Shown here one piece after another: positions 28,101 through 36,310 of a DNA stretch of 36,310 nt. Below the pieces are notes generated by a model. The model had not been told where the DNA came from. It worked only from the letters and a program-made list of their open reading frames with translations, and searched no databases. How positions within the stretch are numbered: the first letter of the stretch is position 1; each line of letters starts with the position of its first letter. Source of the DNA: Pseudomonadota bacterium (GTDB taxonomy: Bacteria > Pseudomonadota > Gammaproteobacteria > Pseudomonadales > Moraxellaceae); assembly GCA_021804355.1 (NCBI GenBank), contig JAJZHP010000012.1:1-36310 (forward strand). The letters are read 5' to 3'. The position numbers and the translations under genes are program-made.

Positions 28101-28997
28101 CCATACGAGATCCAGAAGCCTGCCCTCATGCTTAGCTTCCATGTGGATGTCTTTAGCCCGTATAGTCACCTGCCTACCCGTTGCGGGTGATTGATCTGCC
28201 CAAATCTGCCAGACACCATCGACCCGGTTGACCTTCCAGTCCGCTAGGGCTGCCGGAACAAAATCCTCCAGTCTTACCCTGGGTATCTGCAAGTAGGCAT
28301 GAACCTTGGCTTGATTTAATGCAGCAAACTCACCCCGCATATTGACAGCAGCATGCACAGCACCAAGATCATGTCTATTTTGCCAAACCTTGCCATCGGC
28401 CAAAAGCGTATGGAGCTGCCCCCACCCCGCAACCTTAATATGTAATCCTGTCACCTGCACAACGCTGCCCTGCCAGGGAACCATATCCAGCAAGGAATCT
28501 CTCAGTTCTAAACTGGGTTGATGACCGAGTATTTTGATCATCGCTTTACGGTGCTCTGTATCGCTTGCTGGTAACTGAGCCAGTTCATCGATACTCCAGT
28601 GCCCCTCAGTGTCCTGATGCAGATGCAGATGCAGATGCTGCAGAATCAAGGCGAAACGAGCTTCATGATGCCAAAGGGAAGCGCCCAGCTCAGGTTGAAT
28701 GATGAGCTCTGGCAAAGTCAGAAAGGGCTGCTCTCCAGGTAAAGCCAAGGCAACCTTGAATAGCCGCAGAGTAGGCTGTATACCTCGCCAGGTGCCTTCA
28801 GCACTACCCACATGAACCTGACAGCCCACTTGCAAAGAAAGAAAGGCTTCCAGTCGATCTTGATGCAACAGCATGACGCGCATAAACTGGCGCCCCAGCC
28901 CGACATACAAGGCCACCAGAATCAGCAGAAAAAGGCCGGCTTGAGTCAGGTAGTGCCACAGAGCATGGAGGCAACGACTTAGCCTGGAGCCCTTCAT
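25191..28997 (-). CDS. yhdP: YhdP-family AsmA-like envelope protein
   Basis: A 1268-residue protein with one N-terminal membrane segment (about 15-38, LTQAGLFLLILVALYVGLG) and a very long periplasmic part rich in amphipathic beta strands, as in DUF3971 and AsmA-like proteins. The conserved C-terminus is visible: GQGTLGLNTHNLDVDMGVTV and FPLALAFVAGPVVGGAALAA, then HLSGSWDDPEVKL. YhdP, with TamB and YdbH, is proposed to bridge the periplasm and carry phospholipids to the outer membrane (family knowledge). The order rng-yhdP-tadA follows mreBCD as in related species. Only six bases separate it from rng, and its own ribosome site is weak, suggesting coupling. Confidence 0.92.
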   Translation of the reverse strand: MKGSRLSRCLHALWHYLTQAGLFLLILVALYVGLGRQFMRVMLLHQDRLEAFLSLQVGCQVHVGSAEGTWRGIQPTLRLFKVALALPGEQPFLTLPELIIQPELGASLWHHEARFALILQHLHLHLHQDTEGHWSIDELAQLPASDTEHRKAMIKILGHQPSLELRDSLLDMVPWQGSVVQVTGLHIKVAGWGQLHTLLADGKVWQNRHDLGAVHAAVNMRGEFAALNQAKVHAYLQIPRVRLEDFVPAALADWKVNRVDGVWQIWADQSPATGRQVTIRAKDIHMEAKHEGRLLDLVWPQALMSWQGTASHELWALQNIQATLNQHPLRTGAMALLRKDRQWRLATGAWELSMPELVAQSVLDSSNHLRVALLALHPQGQLKHGLFVFKQTNSGIKIQYVEAVVDDAGWQPWQQLPGFSHLDMEIQGTNETGRIYLHHDHTELRVPSYLDEPVALQSLGAQGSWQQDIDGILSMTAQVQASNEDARIQAALNLRMEAIPHLSLVASMEQGQAAATWRYTPRRVVGNSTVAWLHTALKSGQVVHGLALYEGQIGDAMDALQMNFNVQHLLLDYQPGWPALKEVNAQLSLSQGQLHLDQAQAQLWGTTLTGVHADLDTRPALMSLVLGGLVQGPAMDTLRLFRESPLRDTLGKAVTGWTVTGPVHGQLDLKIPLDDRPVQVSVTAELPGNDMNVHDPALAFSHVHGQMHFDDSAGLSGNLQAQFLQYPVDVSLVSHMDQGQLQTLQVQAQGKASLNALATRWPGFWWDEISGDIPFGLKLAIHPASHQSDTLELNSSLHGMQSRLPAPLDKLPDQDLAISLVASQGVTDTLAHLRVGSRLGAAMVFKQGQLQRAAIRLGSVNQGWPTLPGIEVQGYLESLDADRWQALVAGATHATSSLPALRLAQVDIRSMDVMGHRLHHVRLRTEHPGDHWQVSLYSDQLSGNALIPDHPSDLDPNQIHVAHLFWPLEASDHARPISQTAHWQPTLLDVDALHLDGYPDSKVHGRLYAEGQSTFIKDLRWSIPGLTMKGELVWQPGQLTRWDATMDSDDLSQVFALFDSVPTLDAEMAHADLHILWPGDPWQFDLAQAVGQGQLKLSKGRILAVSRTASVSRVIGLFNFADIGRRLKLDFSDLTEKGVAFDSFVLKGSLQSDRLHLQNFELLGPALTAEGQGTLGLNTHNLDVDMGVTVPVTRVFPLALAFVAGPVVGGAALAAQAVLSHPLAKLTTVNYHLSGSWDDPEVKLIGGGGLRLPFRHIPQVPAMQPQQP

Positions 28998-29003
28998 ACT
29001 TTT

Positions 29004-30497
29004 TTACACCAAAACCAGATCATACTGTTCTTGGGCGTACATAGCTTCTACTTGAAATCTAATTGGCTTGCCTATGAAAGACTCCAAGTCAGCGACGGCA
29101 GCTGATTCTTCATCTAGCAAGCGATCGATCACTCGCTGACTGGCGATCACCATAAATCCCCCAGCTGCATCATAAGCTCGCGCTTCTCGCAAGATTTCCC
29201 GAAAGATCTCATTGCATACCGTTTCAGCACTTTTCACACTACCCCTACCCTCACAGGTAGGGCAGTTTTCACAAAGGATATGTTCCAGAGACTCACGGTT
29301 ACGTTTACGTGTCATTTCAACCAGACCCAGCTCTGAGACCTGCGTTATCTTCGTCTTGGCATGATCACGTTCCAGCATACGCTCTAAGGTGCGTAGTACA
29401 TGGGTACGGTGGGAATCTTCCTGCATATCGATAAAATCAATGATGATAATGCCACCTAAGTTACGAAGTCGTAGCTGGCGGGCAATGACGTGCGTTGCTT
29501 CCAGATTGGTCTTAAAAACCGTATCTTCCAGAGAACGATGTCCAACATAAGACCCGGTGTTCACATCAATCGTGGTCATGGCTTCCGTCTGATCGATAAT
29601 CAGATAACCTCCCGATTTCAGCTGCACCTTACGCTGCAAGGCTTTCTGCAGATCATCCTCGACATCATAGAGCTCAAAAATGGGCCTCTCACCCGGGTAA
29701 TGCTCCAGTTTAGTCAAAGCAGACGGCACAAACGTCGTCATAAATGACTGTAATTTGGCGTAGGTCTCACGCGAGTCAACGCGTATACGGGCAACTCGAT
29801 CACTATCCATATCTCGAACGGCGCGACTGGTCAGAGGCAGATCTTCATAAATACAAGCTGGATGCGAAGTACGTTGCGACAAGGCGCTTACCTGTTCCCA
29901 AAGTTTACGCAGAAATAGCACGTCTCTTTGCAATTCTTCGATATCAGCAATACCTTCTGCCGCCGTGCGCACTATAAAGTGACCGGCCAAAGTCGCGTCC
30001 TGATCCTGTAGGGTCTGCAATAAAGTGCGCAAACGTTGACGCTCGAGCTCATCTTCAATGCGTTGCGAAACGCCTGAGGTTGTGGCATAGGGCATAAAGA
30101 CCAGATATCGGGCAGCCAGGGAAACTTCAGCGCTTAAGCGAGCTCCTTTACTGCCTATCATGTCCTTAATCACCTGGACCGTCAGTATTTGACCTTCATG
30201 CAATAATTCCTGCACGGGTGGGTGGCTACGTGACTCAGCCTCATGAAACTTACCTGCCCAGAGTAAATCACTGGCATGGATAAAGGCCGTCCTTGATAGT
30301 CCAATATCCAAAAAAGCTGCTTGCATGCCCGGCAGTACGCGGACAACTCGCCCCTGGTAGATATTACCCACCAATCCGCGGCGCGCTATGCGTTCAAGAT
30401 AAAACTCCTGAACCACCCCATTTTCCACCAAGGCAACCCTAACCTCCATGGGGGTTACATTGATAAGGAGTTCATCCGTGCTGGGACTTTCCTGCAT
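29004..30497 (-). CDS. rng: Ribonuclease G
   Basis: A 497-residue endoribonuclease that matures the 16S rRNA 5' end and degrades some mRNAs. The opening ELLINVTPMEVRVALVENGV is typical of RNase G. An S1 RNA-binding domain covers about 35-120 (NIYQGRVVRVLPGMQAAFLD). The catalytic DNase I-like part has Asp in TIDVNTGSYVG and in IIIDFIDMQ, and CENCPTCEGRG provides the zinc-link cysteines that tie dimers. It lacks the long C-terminal scaffold of RNase E, as expected. The ATG at 30497 (MQESPST) has GGGAGG six bases upstream; a start nine codons earlier has no such site. Its first 26 bases lie inside the end of maf. Confidence 0.95.
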   Translation of the reverse strand: MQESPSTDELLINVTPMEVRVALVENGVVQEFYLERIARRGLVGNIYQGRVVRVLPGMQAAFLDIGLSRTAFIHASDLLWAGKFHEAESRSHPPVQELLHEGQILTVQVIKDMIGSKGARLSAEVSLAARYLVFMPYATTSGVSQRIEDELERQRLRTLLQTLQDQDATLAGHFIVRTAAEGIADIEELQRDVLFLRKLWEQVSALSQRTSHPACIYEDLPLTSRAVRDMDSDRVARIRVDSRETYAKLQSFMTTFVPSALTKLEHYPGERPIFELYDVEDDLQKALQRKVQLKSGGYLIIDQTEAMTTIDVNTGSYVGHRSLEDTVFKTNLEATHVIARQLRLRNLGGIIIIDFIDMQEDSHRTHVLRTLERMLERDHAKTKITQVSELGLVEMTRKRNRESLEHILCENCPTCEGRGSVKSAETVCNEIFREILREARAYDAAGGFMVIASQRVIDRLLDEESAAVADLESFIGKPIRFQVEAMYAQEQYDLVLV

Positions 30498-31080
30498 GCC
30501 TATCCTCCCAGATGACGACGCCAAACTCTCTCAGCAGTTGCGCCGTTTCGGCCAACGGCAAACCAACTACATTGCTATAGCTACCTTCAATCGCCCTAAT
30601 CAGGACCCCGCCTCGTCCTTGAATTGCATATCCACCCGCTTTATCCATGGGCTCCCCACTATCCCAATAAGCCCTCCTTTGATTTTCATCCATACAGTCC
30701 ATCAACACCCGGGTTTGCACGGTGCACTGTTTTTCAACTCCACCCTGGGCTACACATACCGAGGTCCATACCTCATGCCAGCGTCCCTCCATGAGCAACC
30801 ACATATCACGTGCCTGTGCAAAATCCTCCGGTTTTCCGCAGACTTTGTCATCAATAACTACCGTGGTGTCTGCGGCGATGACGACAGCCGTTTCTTCCAA
30901 CTGGTCACGTACCCAAGCATTCTTTTCGCGTGCAAGCCTGGCGACATAATCCTGTGCCGCTTCACCCGTCCGAACGGACTCATCGATGCCCGCCACCCGG
31001 ACTATCGGTTGCAAGCCACAATCCTGCAGCAAACTCAAACGCCGCGGTGACCCTGAAGCTAACACCAGGGTAACTGACAT
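30472..31080 (-). CDS. maf: Maf/YhdE nucleoside triphosphate pyrophosphatase
   Basis: A 202-residue Maf-family enzyme that hydrolyses dTTP, UTP or modified pyrimidine nucleotides (house-cleaning). The N-terminal SGSPRR (9-14) and VVIAADTTVVIDDKVCGKP are the nucleotide and metal sites, with DKAGGYAIQGRGGVLI downstream. The YhdE branch is inferred from position between mreD and rng. I choose the ATG at 31080 (MSVTLVLASG), which has GGAGGT upstream and overlaps the mreD stop by one base (TGATG); a longer frame would add 15 residues inside mreD. It carries the ribosome site of rng in its 3' end. Confidence 0.93.
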   Translation of the reverse strand: MSVTLVLASGSPRRLSLLQDCGLQPIVRVAGIDESVRTGEAAQDYVARLAREKNAWVRDQLEETAVVIAADTTVVIDDKVCGKPEDFAQARDMWLLMEGRWHEVWTSVCVAQGGVEKQCTVQTRVLMDCMDENQRRAYWDSGEPMDKAGGYAIQGRGGVLIRAIEGSYSNVVGLPLAETAQLLREFGVVIWEDRHAGKSQHG

Positions 31081-31544
31081 CAACGACCTCCATATCGCCG
31101 CATCAGCACCACAAGCATGGGCCATGCCAGCGCAGAACTGAAAACAGGCAAGACGTAAAAAATATCATGATCGGTGACTGAAACGGTATTAAGTACCAGC
31201 CAATTCACACCACGAAAGATGACAGCCAGGATCGCAACCAAGGTGCTGGTCTGCCACAGTGAAAAGACCCGGGCACGTCGCCCATATTGAGCAGCAGCCC
31301 ATACAACGATGCCCAAGCTAAGCGTGTGAACCCCCATAGGGGTGCCGGTTTGCACATCCAGCAACAGCCCTAATAAAAAAATTAGCGTCATGGATTGACC
31401 TAGAGGATGCAGGGTCCAATAGATCAGAACCAACAGCAGCCAGTCCGGGCGCCATATCCCAATAATCGGGGGAAGTGGCCAAGCCCCTAGCACCAGAGCA
31501 AGAAAAAAACTCAGTAATTTAACAATCCATATCCGCTTAATCAT
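31080..31544 (-). CDS. mreD: Rod shape-determining protein MreD
   Basis: A 154-residue inner-membrane protein with about five hydrophobic segments. Conserved pieces include PDWLLLVLIYWTLHP and FLLGLLLDVQTGTPMGVHTL, the usual MreD signature. It is part of the MreBCD-RodA-PBP2 elongasome. The ATG at 31544 (MIKRIWIVK) overlaps the mreC end by eight bases; a start 16 codons earlier gives an implausible Cys-rich leader inside mreC. No strong ribosome site, so translation is likely coupled to mreC. Confidence 0.94.
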   Translation of the reverse strand: MIKRIWIVKLLSFFLALVLGAWPLPPIIGIWRPDWLLLVLIYWTLHPLGQSMTLIFLLGLLLDVQTGTPMGVHTLSLGIVVWAAAQYGRRARVFSLWQTSTLVAILAVIFRGVNWLVLNTVSVTDHDIFYVLPVFSSALAWPMLVVLMRRYGGR

Positions 31545-32388
31545 GTCCAGCACCCTGCGGGTGTGGCGGCCGGCTAAATAACAGCAACACATGAGAACTG
31601 CGGTCTAATTCTGCCACCGGAACGGCACTGACCGCAGCAAAATCCCCACCTGACTTGCGATTGACACGCGTGACCCTGGCCACGGGATATCCAAAGGGAA
31701 AAAGCTTGCCTAAGCCGGAAGTCACCAAAAGATCGCCCGGCTGTACATCAGCTGAAGGGGGAACGTATAGCACATTGAGTTTGTCTAAAGCGCCATATCC
31801 AGCGACAACAGCGCGAACACCTGTACGGTTAATCACAACGGGTACCGAGGCGAGCGGGTCTGCCACCAATAGGACGCGGGACATATACTGACCTACCTGC
31901 AAAACCTGGCCCATGATGCCAAAAGCATCCAGAACAGGCTGTCCTACATAAACATCATCGGCATAGCCTTTGTTCAGATAGGCAATACGGCGTAAAGGAT
32001 CAGGATCCAGCCCCACAATTTCGCAAACGAGTATGCGCCCGTCAACGACCACGTTAGAGTTCATCAAACCACGAAGGCGGGCATTCTCTGCAGCTACGGC
32101 TGCATATTTTTGCAGCCTGCCCTGCAGCACCAACATTTCCGCACGCAAGGTATTATTTTCTTGCTGCAAATCTGATCTGGACAACGAGGCATCATCCATC
32201 CAGTCTGCAGCCAGCGCAGGTAACTCCATGATGCTGTAGACGGGCAATAAAGCAATATCAATACTGCGCCTTACCAGCTTCATCCCTGAAAAACGTTGAT
32301 CAGCAACCAATAGAACGAAGGATAAGACCACACAAACTAGCAAAGGACCCAGGGTGCTGCGGCGTCTTGCAAATAGCATGTCGTCCAT
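31537..32388 (-). CDS. mreC: Rod shape-determining protein MreC
   Basis: A 283-residue bitopic protein: short cytoplasmic tail, one membrane segment (about 13-30, LGPLLVCVVLSFVLLVAD), a coiled coil (about 72-110, LQQENNTLRAEMLVLQGRLQ) that dimerises, and a periplasmic beta domain with VCEIVGLDPDPLRRIAYLNK and VQPGDLLVTSGLGKLFPFGY. It links MreB filaments to the cell-wall synthases. A GGTG site precedes the first ATG; a second ATG three codons in is possible. It follows mreB with a 35-base gap. Confidence 0.95.
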   Translation of the reverse strand: MDDMLFARRRSTLGPLLVCVVLSFVLLVADQRFSGMKLVRRSIDIALLPVYSIMELPALAADWMDDASLSRSDLQQENNTLRAEMLVLQGRLQKYAAVAAENARLRGLMNSNVVVDGRILVCEIVGLDPDPLRRIAYLNKGYADDVYVGQPVLDAFGIMGQVLQVGQYMSRVLLVADPLASVPVVINRTGVRAVVAGYGALDKLNVLYVPPSADVQPGDLLVTSGLGKLFPFGYPVARVTRVNRKSGGDFAAVSAVPVAELDRSSHVLLLFSRPPHPQGAGHD

Positions 32389-32423
32389 TCACCAGCACCC
32401 TCAGATCCATTGCAACTTGATAC

Positions 32424-33636
<1,213 letters not shown>

Positions 33637-33924
33637 ATGGCTTTGGATACCCAAGCCCTACACAACATCGCTCACTTGGCCCGTCTTGACATGACGGAAC
33701 AGGATGTTGTGATCTATAAAAACAGCCTGAATGCTATTCTTGCCATGATAGACAGCATGCAGGCTATCGATACTAAAGACATCGTCCCTATGGCTCACCC
33801 TCTGGATGCCACCCAGCCATTGCGACCTGATGTGATTACTGAGATCGACCAACGTGAACACTATCAAACACTTGCTCCGGCCACCGAGCAGGGCTTATAC
33901 CTTGTACCTCGCGTCATAGAATAG
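33637..33924 (+). CDS. gatC: Asp-tRNA(Asn)/Glu-tRNA(Gln) amidotransferase subunit GatC
   Basis: A 95-residue subunit that wraps around GatA and stabilises the GatAB complex. [20 protein letters not shown] and the C-terminal LRPDVITE ... [14 protein letters not shown] are family hallmarks. The ATG at 33637 has GGAG six bases upstream; a TTG eight codons earlier is unlikely. It heads gatCAB, divergent from mreB, the same layout as in pseudomonads. Confidence 0.94.
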   Translation: MALDTQALHNIAHLARLDMTEQDVVIYKNSLNAILAMIDSMQAIDTKDIVPMAHPLDATQPLRPDVITEIDQREHYQTLAPATEQGLYLVPRVIE

Positions 33925-33932
33925 GATTGTCC

Positions 33933-35387
33933 ATGCATCTGCTTACACTTGCCGAGATGTCTCGTGGCCTGGAAAAGGGTCAATTTTCAAGTCTGGAGCT
34001 GACCCAGCACTTTCTGGAGCGTATCGCTAGGCTCGATACCCAACTCAACAGTTTCATTACCGTGACCCCTGAGCGTGCTCTGGCACAGGCCCAAGCTGCC
34101 GACGCTTTACGCTCTCAGGGACAGGCTACGCCTCTGACAGGCATTCCCTTGGCACAAAAGGATATTTTCTGCACGCAAGGGGTGAGGACCTCCTGCGGCT
34201 CCCGTATGCTGGATAATTTTATTGCCCCTTATGATGCCCACGTCGTACAACGTTGCGATGCAGCAGGCATGGTGATGCTAGGCAAGACCAATATGGATGA
34301 GTTTGCCATGGGCTCTTCCAATGAAACCAGCTATTACGGTGCTGTTCATAATCCCTGGGATGGCTCACGCGTACCTGGAGGCTCCAGCGGAGGCTCGGCC
34401 GCTGCCGTGGCAGCCCGGCTAGCCCCTGCTGCCACAGGCACGGATACAGGGGGGTCTATTCGTCAACCTGCGGCATTATGTGGGCTCACTGGCCTAAAAC
34501 CCACCTACGGACGAGTTTCGCGCTGGGGCATGATTGCCTTCGCTTCCAGCCTGGATCAGGCAGGCCCGATGACCCGTAGCGCTGAAGATGCTGCTTTGTT
34601 AATGAATATCCTGGCGGGCCATGACCGCAGAGATTCCACCAGCATTGATCGTGATGTCCCTGACTATACCGCCACCTTGCAAAACTCCCTGACCGGACTG
34701 CGGATAGGTCTGCCGCGAGAGTTTATGAATAATCAGCTAGATGCTGGAATTGCTGGACTTATAGAACAGGCACTTGCTGAATTGCGCTCACAAGGCGCCG
34801 TGATCATTGACATAGACTTACCCCATGTAGCCCATTCAGTGCCCGCTTACTATGTCATTGCCCCTGCTGAAGCCTCCAGCAATCTCTCACGCTTTGATGG
34901 CGTGCGTTTTGGTCATCGTTGCGACGCACCTGTCGACCTTGAAGACCTTTACAAGCGCAGCCGTGGCGAGGGTTTTGGCACAGAAGTTAAGCGCCGTATT
35001 ATGATCGGAACCTATGCGCTTTCAGCGGGATACTACGATGCCTATTACCTCAAGGCACAGCAAATTCGTCGCTTGATACAACAGGACTTTATTCAGGCTT
35101 TTTCACAATGTGATGTCATACTGGGCCCAACTTCACCCAGTTTGGCTTTTCCCCTGGCTGACCGACAAGACGATCCCGTTGCCATGTACCTTTCCGACAT
35201 TTATACGATCGCCGTCAACTTGGCCGGTTTACCTGGCATGAGCCTGCCCTGTGGATTCCTGCAAGGCTTACCTGTGGGCATGCAACTGATTGGCCCTTAC
35301 TGGAGCGAAGAGCGCTTGCTCAATGTCGCCCACCGCTATCAACTGGCTTGTCCTTGGCATCAACAGATGCCGGCAAGCTTCGCCTGA
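33933..35387 (+). CDS. gatA: Asp-tRNA(Asn)/Glu-tRNA(Gln) amidotransferase subunit GatA
   Basis: A 484-residue amidase-signature enzyme that releases ammonia from glutamine for tRNA-dependent amidation. The Ser-cisSer-Lys triad is readable as Lys76 (LAQKDIF), Ser151 (PGGSSGGS) and Ser175 ([10 protein letters not shown]), each three less than the Staphylococcus numbering I recall. [16 protein letters not shown] follows as usual. AGGA lies before the ATG at 33933; a TTG two codons earlier is less likely. It follows gatC by eight bases. Confidence 0.97.
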   Translation: MHLLTLAEMSRGLEKGQFSSLELTQHFLERIARLDTQLNSFITVTPERALAQAQAADALRSQGQATPLTGIPLAQKDIFCTQGVRTSCGSRMLDNFIAPYDAHVVQRCDAAGMVMLGKTNMDEFAMGSSNETSYYGAVHNPWDGSRVPGGSSGGSAAAVAARLAPAATGTDTGGSIRQPAALCGLTGLKPTYGRVSRWGMIAFASSLDQAGPMTRSAEDAALLMNILAGHDRRDSTSIDRDVPDYTATLQNSLTGLRIGLPREFMNNQLDAGIAGLIEQALAELRSQGAVIIDIDLPHVAHSVPAYYVIAPAEASSNLSRFDGVRFGHRCDAPVDLEDLYKRSRGEGFGTEVKRRIMIGTYALSAGYYDAYYLKAQQIRRLIQQDFIQAFSQCDVILGPTSPSLAFPLADRQDDPVAMYLSDIYTIAVNLAGLPGMSLPCGFLQGLPVGMQLIGPYWSEERLLNVAHRYQLACPWHQQMPASFA

Positions 35388-35397
35388 GGATTTACTG

Positions 35398-36310
35398 ATG
35401 TCCTGGGAAGCTGTTATCGGGCTGGAGGTTCACGTCCAGCTTAACACCCGTTCCAAAATATTCTCTGGTAGCTCCACAGCATTTGGGGCTGCGCCCAATA
35501 CTCAGGCGAGCCTGATTGACTTGGGCATGCCTGGCGTATTGCCTGTTCTGAACGCTGAAGCGGTGAGAGCTGCGGTGCGCTTTGGCTTGGGGATACAAGC
35601 TGAAATCTGCCGGCACTCCGTTTTTGCGCGTAAAAACTATTTTTACCCTGACCTGCCCAAGGGCTACCAGATCTCCCAGCTCGAACACCCTATCGTGGGA
35701 CCTGGACATCTCGATATTGCACTTGAAGAAGGCAGCAAGCGCATACGCATCACCCGGGCCCACCTTGAAGAAGATGCCGGCAAATCATTGCATGAAGACT
35801 TTGGTGGCATGACAGGCATTGACCTGAATCGCGCCGGAACGCCCTTGCTTGAAATTGTTTCCGAACCCGATATGCGCAATGCTCGCGAAGCGGTTGCCTA
35901 CCTCAAAGCCATCCATGCCCTGATACGCTATCTGGATATTTCTGATGGCAATATGGCAGAAGGGTCCATGCGCTGTGACTGTAATGTTTCCGTTCGTCGC
36001 TCAGGGGATGAGATACTGGGTAAGCGCTGTGAAATCAAGAACGTTAATTCGTTCAAGTTTGTCGAAAAAGCCATTCAGTACGAAATCCAGCGACAAATTG
36101 ATATCCTTGAGGAGGGTGGACGTATCATCCAGCAGACTCGCCTGTATGATGCTGAGCGCAATGAGACACGACCCATGCGCAGCAAGGAAGAAGCCAATGA
36201 TTACCGCTATTTTCCAGACCCTGATCTTTTACCCGTTGTCATCGATGATGCCCTGCTTGAGCGTGAGCGATTGAACTTGCCTGAACTACCCCAGGCACGA
36301 CATGCACGGT
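35398..36310 (+). CDS. gatB: Amidotransferase subunit GatB, N-terminal part (cut by window edge)
   Basis: The first 304 codons of GatB are present and open to the window end. The kinase-like cradle domain is clear: [78 protein letters not shown] and [20 protein letters not shown]. GatB phosphorylates and then amidates Glu-tRNA(Gln) or Asp-tRNA(Asn) using ammonia from GatA. GAGGA lies seven bases before the ATG, ten bases after the gatA stop. The C-terminal tRNA-binding YqeY-like tail is beyond the window. Confidence 0.97.
   Translation, partial: MSWEAVIGLEVHVQLNTRSKIFSGSSTAFGAAPNTQASLIDLGMPGVLPVLNAEAVRAAVRFGLGIQAEICRHSVFARKNYFYPDLPKGYQISQLEHPIVGPGHLDIALEEGSKRIRITRAHLEEDAGKSLHEDFGGMTGIDLNRAGTPLLEIVSEPDMRNAREAVAYLKAIHALIRYLDISDGNMAEGSMRCDCNVSVRRSGDEILGKRCEIKNVNSFKFVEKAIQYEIQRQIDILEEGGRIIQQTRLYDAERNETRPMRSKEEANDYRYFPDPDLLPVVIDDALLERERLNLPELPQARHAR

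Overview
The window reads as a contiguous piece of a gammaproteobacterial chromosome of moderate GC. The gene order resembles the Pseudomonas / Marinobacter / Alcanivorax side of the class. Shared blocks are rluD diverging from bamD, a PP0621-type small protein followed by pilS-pilR, thiO next to pilR, purL and mltF-tadA close together, and yhdP-rng-maf-mreDCB diverging from gatCAB. The exact genus cannot be fixed from sequence reading alone. There is no rRNA, recognisable tRNA, CRISPR array, insertion sequence or prophage. Nearly all of the DNA is coding, and the longest gene-free stretch is about 300 bases (23029-23326).

Layout. (1) 1-3110, minus strand: rluD, a class III-type PHA synthase PhaC, pgeF and the start of a flavodoxin-like gene, packed head to tail. 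(2) 3179-4030, plus: bamD, ending at a hairpin shared with the converging fatty acyl-CoA reductase gene (4090-6075, minus). A strong inverted repeat lies upstream of that reductase, and nadE follows (6293-7909, minus). (3) 7990-11200, plus: the PP0621-type protein, PilS and PilR, joined by ATGA overlaps. (4) 11195-13171, minus: thiO and an unknown lipoprotein. (5) 13347-15873, plus: two acyl-CoA dehydrogenases, the first lacking the usual catalytic glutamate, ending at a clear intrinsic terminator. (6) 15951-23028, minus: a short methyl-accepting protein, an unknown lipoprotein, purL, a NIF3-like protein and an AraC-type regulator; the last three overlap. (7) 23327-24736, plus: mltF, tail to tail with tadA. 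(8) 24733-33461, minus: mreB, mreC, mreD, maf, rng, yhdP and tadA, almost without gaps. (9) 33637-36310, plus: gatC, gatA and a gatB cut by the window edge.

How the genes fit together. Most are housekeeping: cell shape (MreBCD), envelope biogenesis (BamD, YhdP, MltF, PgeF), RNA processing and modification (RNase G, RluD, TadA), amidated tRNA synthesis (GatCAB), NAD and purine synthesis. The accessory flavour is neutral-lipid metabolism: a PHA synthase homologue, a two-domain fatty acyl-CoA reductase of the kind that makes fatty alcohol for wax esters, and an acyl-CoA dehydrogenase pair. This suggests an organism that stores carbon as polyester and/or wax esters and oxidises acyl chains, but this is inference. 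I found no clearly novel defence or mobile system. The best leads are the inverted repeat before the reductase, the unequal dehydrogenase pair, the structured gap before mltF, and the regulator tied to purL.
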